A stretch of DNA of 64,000 bases. It comes from Thalassia testudinum. Its lineage: Eukaryota > Streptophyta > Magnoliopsida > Alismatales > Hydrocharitaceae. The notes under the pieces are model-generated. The model was not told the origin of the DNA and searched no databases. It saw nothing but the letters and a program-made list of their open reading frames with translations. This document shows positions 36,203-47,118 of the stretch, piece by piece. The position numbers were made by a program, and so were the translations under genes. The DNA is taken from contig JAZHRO010000036.1 in assembly GCA_037157565.1 (NCBI GenBank), positions 132,626,001-132,690,000 of the forward strand, written 5' to 3'. The first letter of the stretch is position 1. Each line of letters opens with the position of its first letter.

Positions 36203-36689
36203 AGAAAGGCTTCATTAGCTATTCTTTAATTCATTTGATATAAATGTCTCAACGATGATCATATATTTGCTTATTCTTATATCTCTACTCTCAATTAGTT
36301 GATTGTTATGATAGATGATGTCATCCAACCTGAATCACATAGCGAATTGGGATTGAAAGTCCAAAAATCTTAGCGAAAGTCAATTACCTGAATGCCGAAG
36401 TATGTGCTACTGTATTACTATTATTTGCTTGTTAAATGTGTACTATTATACAGTTTGGTGACATCGTTGCTTTCTATGTTAGATAATGCTATTTTGAACC
36501 TAAACCACATGTGGAGTTAGTGCCACAAGTTGGAAACCTTCCAGACGGGCAATTACATAAATGGTCATTTATGTGCCACCCGATGAGATATAGTTTCAAT
36601 AAATTTGACTTTCACTTCAATTATTTAAGTGAACATTATTACTTGTCACAAGTGCTAAACTAAGTTCTAAACAAACTACATGTGATAAG

Positions 36690-39085
36690 AAGTTATCGTT
36701 GAGTATGGAATTTCAGTCTTTTGATGTTTGTTATGGTCATTGCCAAAATTATGCCCACAGCAATGGTTTTGAGTTTTGCATTTTATAGTCTAAGTATGAT
36801 AAACATGACACGAATTCGCTGTTGTGAGCTACCTTCGCTTGTTTGAGGTCAAGGTATGCACCCCAAAAACCATATGATGCATTTTACGAGAAACGATCAA
36901 CAAGCAAGATAAACTGTCCTTGTAAGGTGAAAATTAAGTTCTATATGAGCAGTACATAATAGTTGACATGCAAGTAGAGCACAACCATGACATGTTGGAT
37001 AAGCCATTAACAAGATTCTTACGAACAAGGAAGAAATTGAGTTCGGCTAAGAAGTGGAGGAGAGATTTGAATGACCATTGTGGTATAAGATTATCGAAGA
37101 TAATGTCCTCTTTTGTTGCGGAGAGTGGAAGTTATGCGAATGTATCATTTACCCAAGAAGATCCTAGGAATGAGCTTACAAACCTTCGGAAATTAAGGAT
37201 GGGTACAGATGATGCTGATGCAATATAGAAATACTTCTATAGAATACAAAGTCTCAACTCTAGTTTCTTTTACATGATGAACCTCGATGATCATGGATGC
37301 CTTCGGAACACATTTTGGGTTGATTGTAGTAGTTGTGTTGTGGATAAGTTCATCGGTGAAGTGGTCTCCTTTGACACAACTTATTTAACAAATAAGTATA
37401 ACATGCCTTTTGCACCTTTTGTTAGTGTCAACAATCATGCTCAATCCGTATTATTTGGATGTGCATTAATAAGTGAGGAGACAACAGAGAACTTTGTATG
37501 GCTATTTCATATGTGGTTGTCTTGTATGAATAGAGTGGCACCTTTAGGAATCATAACAGACCAATCACAAGCGATTATAAAAGCAATTTCGATCATATTC
37601 CCACGCACACAACATAGGCTATGTTTATGGCGCGTTATGATGAAAGTTCCACGTCGTTTTGGAAGTGATCCTAGTAGTAGAAATAAATTGAAAAGAATTG
37701 TATATGGGTCAAGGACTACCAGTGAATTTGAATGTTGTTGATCTACAATTAATGGTGAGTACTAGGCACCTTGAAAATAATTTATGGATAAGGTATATGT
37801 TTGAAATACATAGTATGTGGGTACCTGCTTACTTCCATGAGATGTTTTGGGCTAGGATGACAATAACACAAAGAAGCGGAAGTATGAATACATACTTTGA
37901 TGGATATATTAATTCAAAGACAATGTTAAAGCAATTTATTCAGCAATATGACTTAGCATTGCAAGAAAAGTAAGAGAAGTTGAGAGGCAGATTTCCGATC
38001 AATGTATAGGTCGATACCTCTGGTGTTTGATTTCCATATTAAGGAGCAAGTATGTGTTGTGTATACACACTACAACAGTTTGTACCTACACCGACAGTCA
38101 AAAACTGCCAGTATAGATCAAAAATACTGTCGCTGTTTGTCTAGGGACTTATTCCGACAGTCATTATTAGTGTTGTGTTAGGAGGCATCGCTGCAGGGTA
38201 CTCTGACGATAAAAACGGTCAATGTTGCAACTGATGCTACAGCGACAATCAACATTACAAGGTTACATAATTTTTTGTTTATATTAATAGCGAAGGTTTT
38301 GACTGTCGGTGTAGATGCTATCACCAACGCTTATTTATGTTGGTGTAGCACCATATGTTCACTAGTGAGAAAAATTGCAAGCAAAACTGGTGATTTTATT
38401 CATCACTACAATCGTCACAGTAGCTCTTTCATGTCATATTTAATAATATCCCTATTAAAACAAATACCTACATTGACCTGTTTCTTTCAAACATCAACTA
38501 TATATTACAATAAGAAAAAAGCACATTTCACCCATTAGTGTGGACCCCATCTCCTAATAAGAAAACTTTTATGGTAGTGTATTCCATGATACACAAAAAT
38601 CAAGGCAATCATGAAAAACTCGATAGATCAAATCCCAACTTTTATCATCAAAGTTTCACCTTAGAATAATTCTTTGGGAATTAAATGGCAACTGAAGTCT
38701 CATTTACTAATTAATGAGAATGCTATGTGTGTTACAGTCAAACTTTAGGAGGCACCCAATCAATTTACTAATTAACAGGTAGAGTGTTTAAGATGTTTCA
38801 GGAGGAATTGAAGCTTTTGATGCACTATTCTCTTGTATTTGCTATTAGGAATAGTGAGGATGGGTCAATAATGGTTCAAGTTAATAAGTATAGTAAGTAT
38901 GGGGGTATTCTTTTTTATGTTTATTAGAATGAAGTTAAATGCGATCTGTTCTGCAGTTGTTGTTATTTCCAAACTGATGGGATAATATGTCAGCACATTC
39001 TACATTTTTTGTTGGATTATGGTGTTAATGAAATCCCACAACGATACATACAAGATGATGCAAAGAAGTCAAGTTGCCAACTGTG
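36690..39085 (+). pseudogene. FAR1/FRS-like (MULE-derived) gene, broken
   Basis: Domain order fits FAR1-related sequence proteins. A FAR1 DNA-binding part at about 36700-36990 (SMEFQSFD, CPCKVKIKF, VEHNHDM) contains stops. A MULE transposase core at 37274-37970 reads FWVDCSS, VVSFDTTYLTNKYNMPFAPF, IITDQSQAI and, after a frame change near 37740, EIHSMWVPAYFHEMFWARM. A SWIM-type zinc finger at about 38940-39000 reads CSCCYFQTDGIICQHIL. Stops, the frame change and a CACTA-like insertion break it. FAR1 proteins are domesticated MULE transposases acting as light-signalling transcription factors. This copy may be such a gene or a dead MULE. Confidence 0.82.
38068..38367. mobile_element. CACTA-like non-autonomous element (300 bp)
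   Basis: The ends are CACTACAACAG and, reversed, CACTAGTGAAC. An inner word CTACACCGACAGTCAAAA occurs near the left end and inverted near the right end, as in CACTA subterminal repeats. The flanking 3-mers are aca and aga, so the expected 3-bp duplication has one mismatch. It sits between the MULE core and the SWIM finger of the FAR1-like gene. Confidence 0.65.
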
Positions 39086-39955
39086 ACATCAGCAAATGCA
39101 AAGTCTACACTAACGCTAGATGATGTTGGATCGTTACAAAGATATATACTCCTAAATATTTAAATTTGCTAAGTTTGCATCTATTTTAGTGGAGAAGCAC
39201 TATGCATGTGTTAAGCTGATTGAGAAGACATATATGAATCTCGTGTCTTCATCCGGTTTTCCGATACATTTGGTGGCTTGTAACTTCCTATCTTGTAATT
39301 TAATTGATGTTTCACACCATTGTTGAAGGAGACTCCTGCACCACGAAATCCATATTGCAATATCTGATGGTTGTGGTTATTTAATTTTGTTACAAGTAGG
39401 AAGAAGGAATTGTTAAAGATAGTGGAGTCCCAAAAATTAAAAATCCAAAGCATGTAAAAAGGATTGGAAGGCCACCGGAAAAAAGGAAGAAGATTGACGA
39501 GAGATTGGTATCTTGAAGAGATAGAGTAGGGATGCTCATGTATGTATTAATTGATGCTGCTTAGCTTTTATCCCTTTCTCAGATTCTGTGATTGGCAACT
39601 TATCATTTATTTGATGAATTTGCAGGGAGGATTTGTGCAAACAACATAGAGGATCAAGTCACTTGCAATAGTTCCATCAAGTTCTTCAATGTCATTCACA
39701 GAATATCCCAAAAGAATGTACTGGGTCCATGGTCAATGAAGATGATGTTGGTTGTTCCATTGACAATTTTCAATGCCATGTACTCTACCTTTGAATGAAT
39801 GGTTTGTCTTCTATGTTTTGGTGTCTTGACATGGTTTTGATCAATTTGGTGATGAAATTGGTAATTAAAACATATATACCTTTGTTATAGAAAGATTGTT
39901 CAAAATGTTGAATGCATTGAATGTTTAATCATGCGCTGTTGAACCATGTGATGAG
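39086..39955. other. Non-coding stretch after the FAR1-like pseudogene
   Basis: AT-rich, with a KKSSKIKNPKHVKRIGRPPEK-type segment near 39430-39490 that resembles the basic tail of FAR1-like proteins (GRPP). It ends at the target site of the gag-only element. Nothing else recognised. Confidence 0.45.
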
Positions 39956-40740
39956 TGTTGTGTAAATCCCTACGGGAGGTGAGATATGCGTGACGTATAA
40001 AATGTGGAATCAAAAAGAAAACAAGCTCACAAAAATAAGCAATCACACAATAGGTACAAGTGATTTTAGGTGGAAACCCAAACCGGGTAAAAATCACTAC
40101 CTAACCCTTTCAAGTTAGGATTTCCCGATCGACAAAGTCGATAAAATTCACTAGCGAACTACCTTAACGAGGGTAGTTTAACCTCAATTACAACCACGAT
40201 ACGAGTACGAGGGTAGCATTCCTCAACCCCTCCTTTTCACAAGGAGGATTTTATCTCACGAAGGAGATGAGAATTCACAATGCGAATAGCCAACACAATT
40301 ACATAGATAAATTACAACACAACCTATAGAGCCACATAGTGAATGATTAAATCTAGCTACTATAGGTAAGGAAACTTTCCTTTGGTGGGAGTGTGTCACC
40401 ATGACGACGTGGGTGCGTGAACTATGCTTTGGCACAACAACACTCTCGTGACGTCGGCGGGAGAGCGGGTGTGCAACTAGATTGAAGCTCTCTAAATGTG
40501 GAACAAATGTTTGGAGAGCTAGAGTTTCTTCTAGATGATCTTCTACTTCTTTTTGACACAAGAGATGTGGAAATATGTTGCTTGGTTGTGTCTTGGTGTT
40601 TTTGTGCAAGGCAAGGGTCCTCCTCTATCTATAGAGGGCCCAGGATGTCTTTGGAAGCCCTTAGAAAGTTTCCATAGCCGTTGGGGTTGAACCTAAGGCA
40701 AAATAGGTCGTAATCAGAATCAATTATGATTCTGACAGGG

Positions 40741-41420
40741 TCATCAGACGTCTGATCCAAGTATCAGATGTCTGGAAGACTTGTTTAAGACGTCTGGGAA
40801 CTAAGTCAAACATCTGATTCTAGGCAGGTTTCCTTCCTGACTTGGTTCAGACCTAAACAGGGTTCCAGTGTAAGGCCATCAGACGACGTACAGGACGTCT
40901 GGCACTATGTCTGAACATCTGGAAACCTATTGTACTACGAGAATGGATTCCCAAGATAGGTAACAGCTAGGAAATTTGACAAAGGTGATTTTGGGTCAGT
41001 AGAAGCTCAACGATCACATATTAAATGTCTGGGGTCCTCTACGAACATCTGATAGAAGCCTAACAGTTATATTCCTCAACGTTTACTTTGTTGACCAACG
41101 TTCCACTAGTTGGACGTCTGGCACAAGCATCAGACATCTTTTGGAAAACTTGTTTAAGACATCTTAAAACTAAGTCAGACGTCTAATTGGGTTTCCTTCT
41201 TGACTTGGTTCAGACCTAAATAGGGTTCTAGTGTAAGGCCATAAGATGATGTACAAGACATCTGGCACTAGGTCTGTACGTCTGGAAACCTATTGTACTA
41301 TGGGAATGGATTCCCAAGATAGGTTAATGGCTAGGAAATTTGACAAAGGTGATTTTGGGTCAGTCGAGGCTCAACGATCACATATCAGACGTCTGGGGTC
41401 CTCTACGGACGTCTGATAGA
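40741..41420. promoter_or_regulatory. AGACGTCT palindrome cluster in the left LTR of the gag-only element
   Basis: AGACGTCT and one-base variants (AGATGTCT, AGACATCT) recur through this part. On the minus strand it lies directly upstream of the TATA-like box at about 40630. The same cluster continues beyond the inserted solo LTR at about 44200-44365. The core GACGTC is an ACGT-type site of the kind bound by plant bZIP factors; binding itself is inference. Confidence 0.75.
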
Positions 41421-41463
41421 AACCTAACGGTTATATTACTCAACGTTTACTTTGTTGGCCAAC
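40755..41463. repeat. About 355-bp tandem duplication inside the left LTR
   Basis: Shared landmarks recur: TTGTTTAAGA at 40781 and 41150, and GTTTACTTTG at 41091 and 41445. The right LTR has one copy of this segment (about 50430-50775). The unit contains several AGACGTCT-type motifs. The two copies already differ at many sites. Confidence 0.88.
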
Positions 41464-44179
41464 TATTACAACCCGGTTCTCGGATCCCTAAGGACCCGAG
41501 ATCGACTCACCTCGACTAATCCTAAGACCTAGTCGTCCAACAAGAAATAACCAAAAGCAGGAAAAATAAACCACATTCACACATCCAATATAACTAAGCA
41601 GAAAAAAAGTACGAAGCAGTAAAGAAGGTAGAACAACAGTCTCAATGCGTAGTACATGCCACCACAACAACAATAGAAAACGTAAAGGAAACAAACGTAA
41701 CCAGAACAGTAAACTTTGTGTCCATTACTTACTACAACAGTAGAGAAAACGAAAGTGCTGAAAGGACGACTACGGCTAGGCTCGGCTGGGCCCAGCACCC
41801 TCTGCAGCCAGAAACTCGGGCTGCTCAACTCCTGGTCCTAAACAATGTTATGAAAAGACAGAGTCAGCGAACGCTGAGTAGAGTGGTGTTTACATTATTT
41901 AAGTAAAAGTACAGTAAAAACAACAACAGGTTTATTTCTCATTTCTATTTATCTCATTTTAGTGTTAATGTTTCATTTATTTCTCAGAGTGTCCAAATAT
42001 TTCTTGATCTTGCATGTTCCTCGTGGGAATGATATTGATTGCAGTCTTTTCCGTAGAGTAAAAGGTACACGTGGTACTCTCCTGGCCGGGAGAGTCCCCC
42101 GTGGTAGTCCTACACCCAGTCAACCACCCCGAGGTCACTGTCAAGACGTAGCGATGACTATGGCACGCGTGATAAGTGCACGGGTAGCTACCCCGCACTG
42201 ACACGTGGTCAGTCGTTTCCACTAGCAGGTACGCCCAAAGTACAACACGGAACAGTATAGGGCCTTGCCCTCTCATAACAGGGGTCTCACCCCTCCACAG
42301 TCCGCACACCCTCATCTGACTAGCCCGGTTTGCCCAAAGGGCCTAACAAAGTTGGTGTAGGGTGGCTAGCTGAACCTCGGGCCCCGTGGGGTGGCTAGCT
42401 CCCTCCGTACACTAATAGCACACCTCGGTACCGCGTACGTGAGGGCCAACAAGAGTCGGTGTAGAGTGGCCAATCCAAACCCCAGGTCTCAACCCAAGGG
42501 AGGCTAGCTCCACTCTACACAAAAAAAGGGATAGTTGCTCTCCTTGGTACCGCGTACACAAGGGCCAGCTCACTTCCCGTCTACATTCTAGATTTCCTTT
42601 CATCCACAGGAGTTCTACTCCTAATTCCCCGTAGGGTTCGTGCTCAAATTCATCTCATTTATCCAGGTCCAGATCTCATGTTTCATAATTTGTTCCTCAT
42701 CCATATCAGGTAGCTCGTGTTTTCATAATTCAATTCTCAAAAACATGCAACTTGTGGTTTCACAGGCAATTTCTCAATAACATACAGGCAACTCATATTT
42801 TAACATACATCTCGTAATTATATTAAAGGCATTTGCTAGCAATTTATCTTAGCCATGCATTCAAGTAAACAGTACATCTCAAACAGGCTCATTCATTTCT
42901 TTCCGAGGGTTCATTCCATATCCTAGAGTTCAATCTGACTATTCCAACCAAGTACATTCTTATTTAAATATTAACAACTGAGTTAAACCACTCTACCGGG
43001 TACCACGGGAGGAATGAGGGCCTATGCCGCAGATCTCGTCGTCTCCGCGGGCCCCAAACACGCCACTGGCTGGTAACATGTACCAGCGACCAATATACAT
43101 TAAATGAGATCAAAATAGTAAATACTCAACATAAATATGTAGAGGAACTCGAATGGAAAACAACGGTACTTCGTTTGCAGCAATCCAATTCCATTTGGGC
43201 CTTAAACAGGCCAAAAATGCGATTACTTATCAAAATCAGACGTCTAGGACTAATCCCAGACGTCTTAAAAGATGTCAAAACTCACCTTGTGTTTCCTACA
43301 GCTAATCAGATGTCTAGACTCCCTCTGTGATCGTCTGGGGATAGTTCCAGAAGTCGGATAAGGTCTCCGGTCGTCTAGAAGCACCTCCGGATGTCTGGTG
43401 ATGTAATCAGACGCCCAAAAGTGCTTGGGAAAGCACACCCTGTGCCTTCTCAAAGCCTGCCCTGCGTACGAAAATGCAAGCACGATTTAAGCCCAACAAC
43501 TCCTGTGCTGAGATCTTCTGCATGGTGGAAATCAACGCAAGAACGTACATACCTCGCGCGATACGTGCTTTCAGACGTTCGGCCTTAGCTCCGGACGTCC
43601 AGGTGCCTCGTCAGTCGTCTGGACTTCACTCCAGATGTCTAATACTGGAAAACTTCCAGTATTAGAACCTCCTCACAGCTTGCTCCGCTCGCACCTCCGC
43701 CTGCGGCGGTAGCTCCAGCCGCTGTAGGAGCTTGAGCAGGTCCTCACTGGCTCCTATCTCCCACGAGCTCCTCCTCGAGCTCCACCGAGCTCCTACAGTC
43801 GTCTCCCTCCTCCCCCACTCTGACTCCCTCCCACTCTCTTGCTCTCACTCCTCCCCGCTTTCCCTCGCCGGTGGCTCTCCTTCCTCGCCGCAGCTACAGC
43901 AGAGACGGAGGGGAACAACCGTTGCAAAAGAAGGTGGAGGTGGCAGTGACTTGAGTGGTGTGAGGAGGAGAGGAGAGGGGAAGGGAGGGGCTATATATAG
44001 GAGAGGGGTTAGGGTTCGGGTGAGGGGCGAAGGAGAAAGAGAGGGTCTCTGCGCGTCGCCCACATGTAGAGCGCACTGCGCAGTACGAAAACTCACTTTC
44101 AGATGTCTGGGCACATGTCCAGACGTCTGACCGAAACTCCAAACATCTTAAATGACTAAAAAGGTAACGGGTCATTACA
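41464..44179 (-). mobile_element. Solo LTR, copy B of the TGTNACGACCC family (2716 bp)
   Basis: The duplication ccaac is perfect (41459-41463 and 44180-44184). The ends are TATTACAACCC and GGGTCATTACA, decayed from TGTTACGACCC-type ends by C-to-T changes. The uninterrupted site is seen in the sister LTR near 50769. Much of it aligns with copy D (for example the TCCTGGCCGGGAGAGTCCCC region at 42080 and 61220). A CTATATATAG box lies at 43991-44000, with AGACGTCT motifs on both sides (44101-44128 and 43238-43640). No internal retrotransposon sequence is present. Confidence 0.9.
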
Positions 44180-44748
44180 CCAACATTCCACTAGTTGGAC
44201 GTCTGGCACAACCATCATACGTCTGGACTAAGGTCTGGTAGTTTGATTTCATCAGACAGAACCTACGAAATCTAGCCTAAGTCATTGGACGTCTGAGTCA
44301 ATAGTCATACGTCTTAAAAGTCACTATCAGATGTCCGATTTCCATATTAGACGTCTGATTAGGCTGTCAGAACCTTATTTTGGTTTTCTAAGTTCTCTAC
44401 AGAAAACCTAAGTATCCTAGGGTTGTACAAGTGTTCTTAGGATTACTTTAAGAGTTCTTTGAGGCTCTTTAACATAAGATCTAAGAAATAAAGAGCAAAA
44501 ATAAAGTACAATGAATAAGAAAGAAAATCTATCATATTCTTCATCTCTTTCCTTCTTCAAGTTTTCGCTCCACGGGAAACCCTTCTTTGTCAAGCTCTTC
44601 CAATCCACCATGGATGCGAGCTTGAACTCCGTCTAAAACACGTCTCCATTTGCAAATATCCTGAAATCTAAGACTTCAAATGCAAATGTTAAATAACACG
44701 TGTTTTGTTATCATCAAAATAAATGATCGTGGTGCTCTAACACCAACA

Positions 44749-44762
44749 ATCTCCCCCTTTTC
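44749..44762 (-). promoter_or_regulatory. Polypurine tract of the gag-only element
   Basis: The minus strand reads GAAAAGGGGGAGAT directly against the left LTR, which fixes the element on the minus strand. Confidence 0.85.
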
Positions 44763-45385
44763 TATGATGACAAAATCATAAATAATACATAAAATTCTCC
44801 CCCCTTTTGACATTATCAAAAGGGTGCTATTATTTTTAATTATCTTAAACTCCCCCTTGAAACATGCTCTTCTAATTTCATATTTTCATAAAAATAAGAT
44901 AGTTATATTATTACCTCCCCCTTTCTAAAGGCAATATAGCTATGTTATTTTTTAAAACTCCCCCTTAAATATGGACAATTAGCTTCATCAATTTTTGACT
45001 CCCCCTATCTAGATGCTATAAATTAAAAGATAGGGTAAAGACTTTACCTCACCTACCATGGCTAATAGAATAGCCCAAATGGAGGTGGATGTCAAACTGG
45101 ATGGGGCTCCCATCTATAGCTTGAAGGTCCGGGCATCGGCGTCGGTCTCCAGTCTGGTGGTCGACGTGCGGCGATTCGATCATTTGTTCACCGTCTCATC
45201 AGTCTTCTCGTCCTCCTCCTTGGTCTACTCCTTGGTCCTCCCAACTTAAGTTGATCGTTCTTCATCTTATAAGTCCAATCTTGGATGTTGAAATCTTTGT
45301 AACCTACAAAACAAGACTCCAAATGTTTCCTCGGAATCCATAATAATTTGGATCCAGTTCTGTTAGCGGGTCTCCTTGATGGAGA

Positions 45386-46800
45386 TCATTTCTCAACCTT
45401 AAAGATAAGACTAACTTTATCATTAGAAAAGTTATCTAATTTTTTCATTAATTTGTTAGATTCTTCCTTGAGACATGCAAGCTCTTTTTCTACAACATAC
45501 ATCTTAGTCTTTAAATCAGAGATTTCTAATTTTAAACTATTATTTTTCTCAATCAATTTACTATTCTCATTAATTAGGTTATGATTTTCTAATAACAAAT
45601 TATGTTTAGAACTAGAACTACTTTCTAGGTCCTTGAGTTTCAATTCTAATCTTTCATTGTTTGATTTAATGAAACTAAGATTCTTTTTAAAGTTTTTATT
45701 CTATACCTTAAGTGATTTATTAATTTCAAATAGCTCATCAAATGCATCTTGTAAATCCGAGTTTACCTCATCGTCGAAGTCGCTTTCGCTATTACTTGCA
45801 GTGGCCATGAAACCCATTCAAGCAATTTCTTCCTCGGGATTTTCTTCTTCCTCCAAGCTCGAGTCATCCCAAGTTGCTTAGAACGCCTTCTTATACTTCT
45901 TCTCCTTCTCCTTCTTCCTCTCCTTGTTGAGAAGAAGTCACTCAGGTCGTAGATGTCCCTTTTCATTGCAGTGATAGTAGCATCTCGAGCTTTCCTTTTC
46001 CTTCTCCTTCTTTTCTTTCTTCGATTCCCTACAAAACTTGGAAAATTTTTTAAGTAAAAATCTAAAGTCCTCATTATCGGAACTTGCCTCAGTATCTGAA
46101 GTGGCTTTGAAGGCGAGAGTCTTCTTCGACTTTGGCTCTGGTGTATCCTTCTTCTGCTTCATCTTTGTCTCATAGGTCATTAGATTGCCTAGGAGATCCT
46201 TCATGTTGAGCTCCTCCACCTTGTTCGCCTCCTCGATGGTGGTAACCTTTTGCTCCCATTCCGGTCCAAGGGAACGAAGAAGCTTCCCTTGAAGCTCCCC
46301 CTTAATGAAGGCCTTTCCTAATGTCTTAAGATTGTTCATTATGAGAGTGAACCTAGTGTTCATCTTACTTAAAGATTCATTAGTCTTCATAGAAAAAGAT
46401 TCAAATTCTTGAGAAAGTAAGTTGAGTTTAGAAGACTTTACCTTGGAGGTACCCTCATGAGTTATCTCAACTGTATGACAAATCTCATATGCAGTGGCGC
46501 ATTGTGAGATTCAGTTGAACTCCTCCAGGCTAAGCGCGTAATACAATGCGTTCATCGTCTTTGCGTTGAGCGAGAGTTCCCAGATCTATTACTGCGAGTA
46601 TCCTGCGGCGAGTCTCTCCAGGATGTCGAACGACATCTCGCATCTTACCCAGATGGTGAAGTTGTTGGCTTGTAGCCAAGTCTTCATCCGTAGCTTCCAA
46701 TACGGGTAGTTGTTCCCATCAAAGAATTACGGTTTAGTGGTAGATTGCCCCTCCAGAATCCTCGTCATGGACCTGCTCCCCTCCATTAGATCTTCCACAG
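45386..46800 (-). pseudogene. gag: Copia-type gag of the gag-only element, lightly broken
   Basis: On the minus strand the N-terminal part (about 46745-46640) reads FDGNNYPYWKLRMKTWLQANN, the usual copia Gag start. The UBN2 domain follows (TRFTLIMNNLKTLGKAF, LLRSLGPEWEQKVTTIEEA). A zinc knuckle CYYHCNEKGHLRPEC lies at about 45975-45930. The C-terminal region (45643-45386) is a Leu/Lys/Glu coiled coil. A few stops and frame changes separate the parts. No protease motif follows the coiled coil. If repaired by nature in other copies, such a Gag could package RNA in trans; here it looks inactive. Confidence 0.85.
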
Positions 46801-46823
46801 ATATTATTCCTAGAAAGTGGAAA

Positions 46824-46838
46824 CCTACTCTAATACCA
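46824..46838 (-). promoter_or_regulatory. Primer binding site of the gag-only element
   Basis: The minus strand reads TGGTATTAGAGTAGG two bases after the LTR, close to the initiator tRNA-Met site TGGTATCAGAGC. Confidence 0.88.
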
Positions 46839-47118
46839 ATTGTAAATCCCTACAGGAGGGGGTGAGATATGAGTGACATATAAAATGAGAAATCAAAAGG
46901 AAAACAATCTCAAAAAAATAAGCAATCACACAATTGGCACAAGTGATTTTTAGGAGGAAACCCAAATTGGGTAAAAACCACCACCTAACCCTTTCGAGTT
47001 AGGATTTCCCTATTGATAAAGTCGATCAAATCCACTAACGAACTACTTTAATGAGGGTAGTTCAACCTCAATTACAACCACGCCATGAGTACGAGGGTAG
47101 AGTTTCTCAACCCCTCTA

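Larger units (their letters stand above)
39961..44748 (-). repeat. Left (3') LTR of the gag-only element, with insertion
   Basis: Without the solo LTR at 41464-44179 and its duplicated ccaac it is about 2.07 kb. It is some 355 bp longer than the right LTR because of an internal tandem duplication near 40755-41463. A CTATAGATAG TATA-like box (minus strand) lies at 40624-40633. Confidence 0.9.

Noticed and set aside
44749..46840. Full autonomous copia element between the gag-only LTRs
   Set aside because: Only Gag motifs were found; 2.1 kb is too short for protease, integrase, RT and RNase H.
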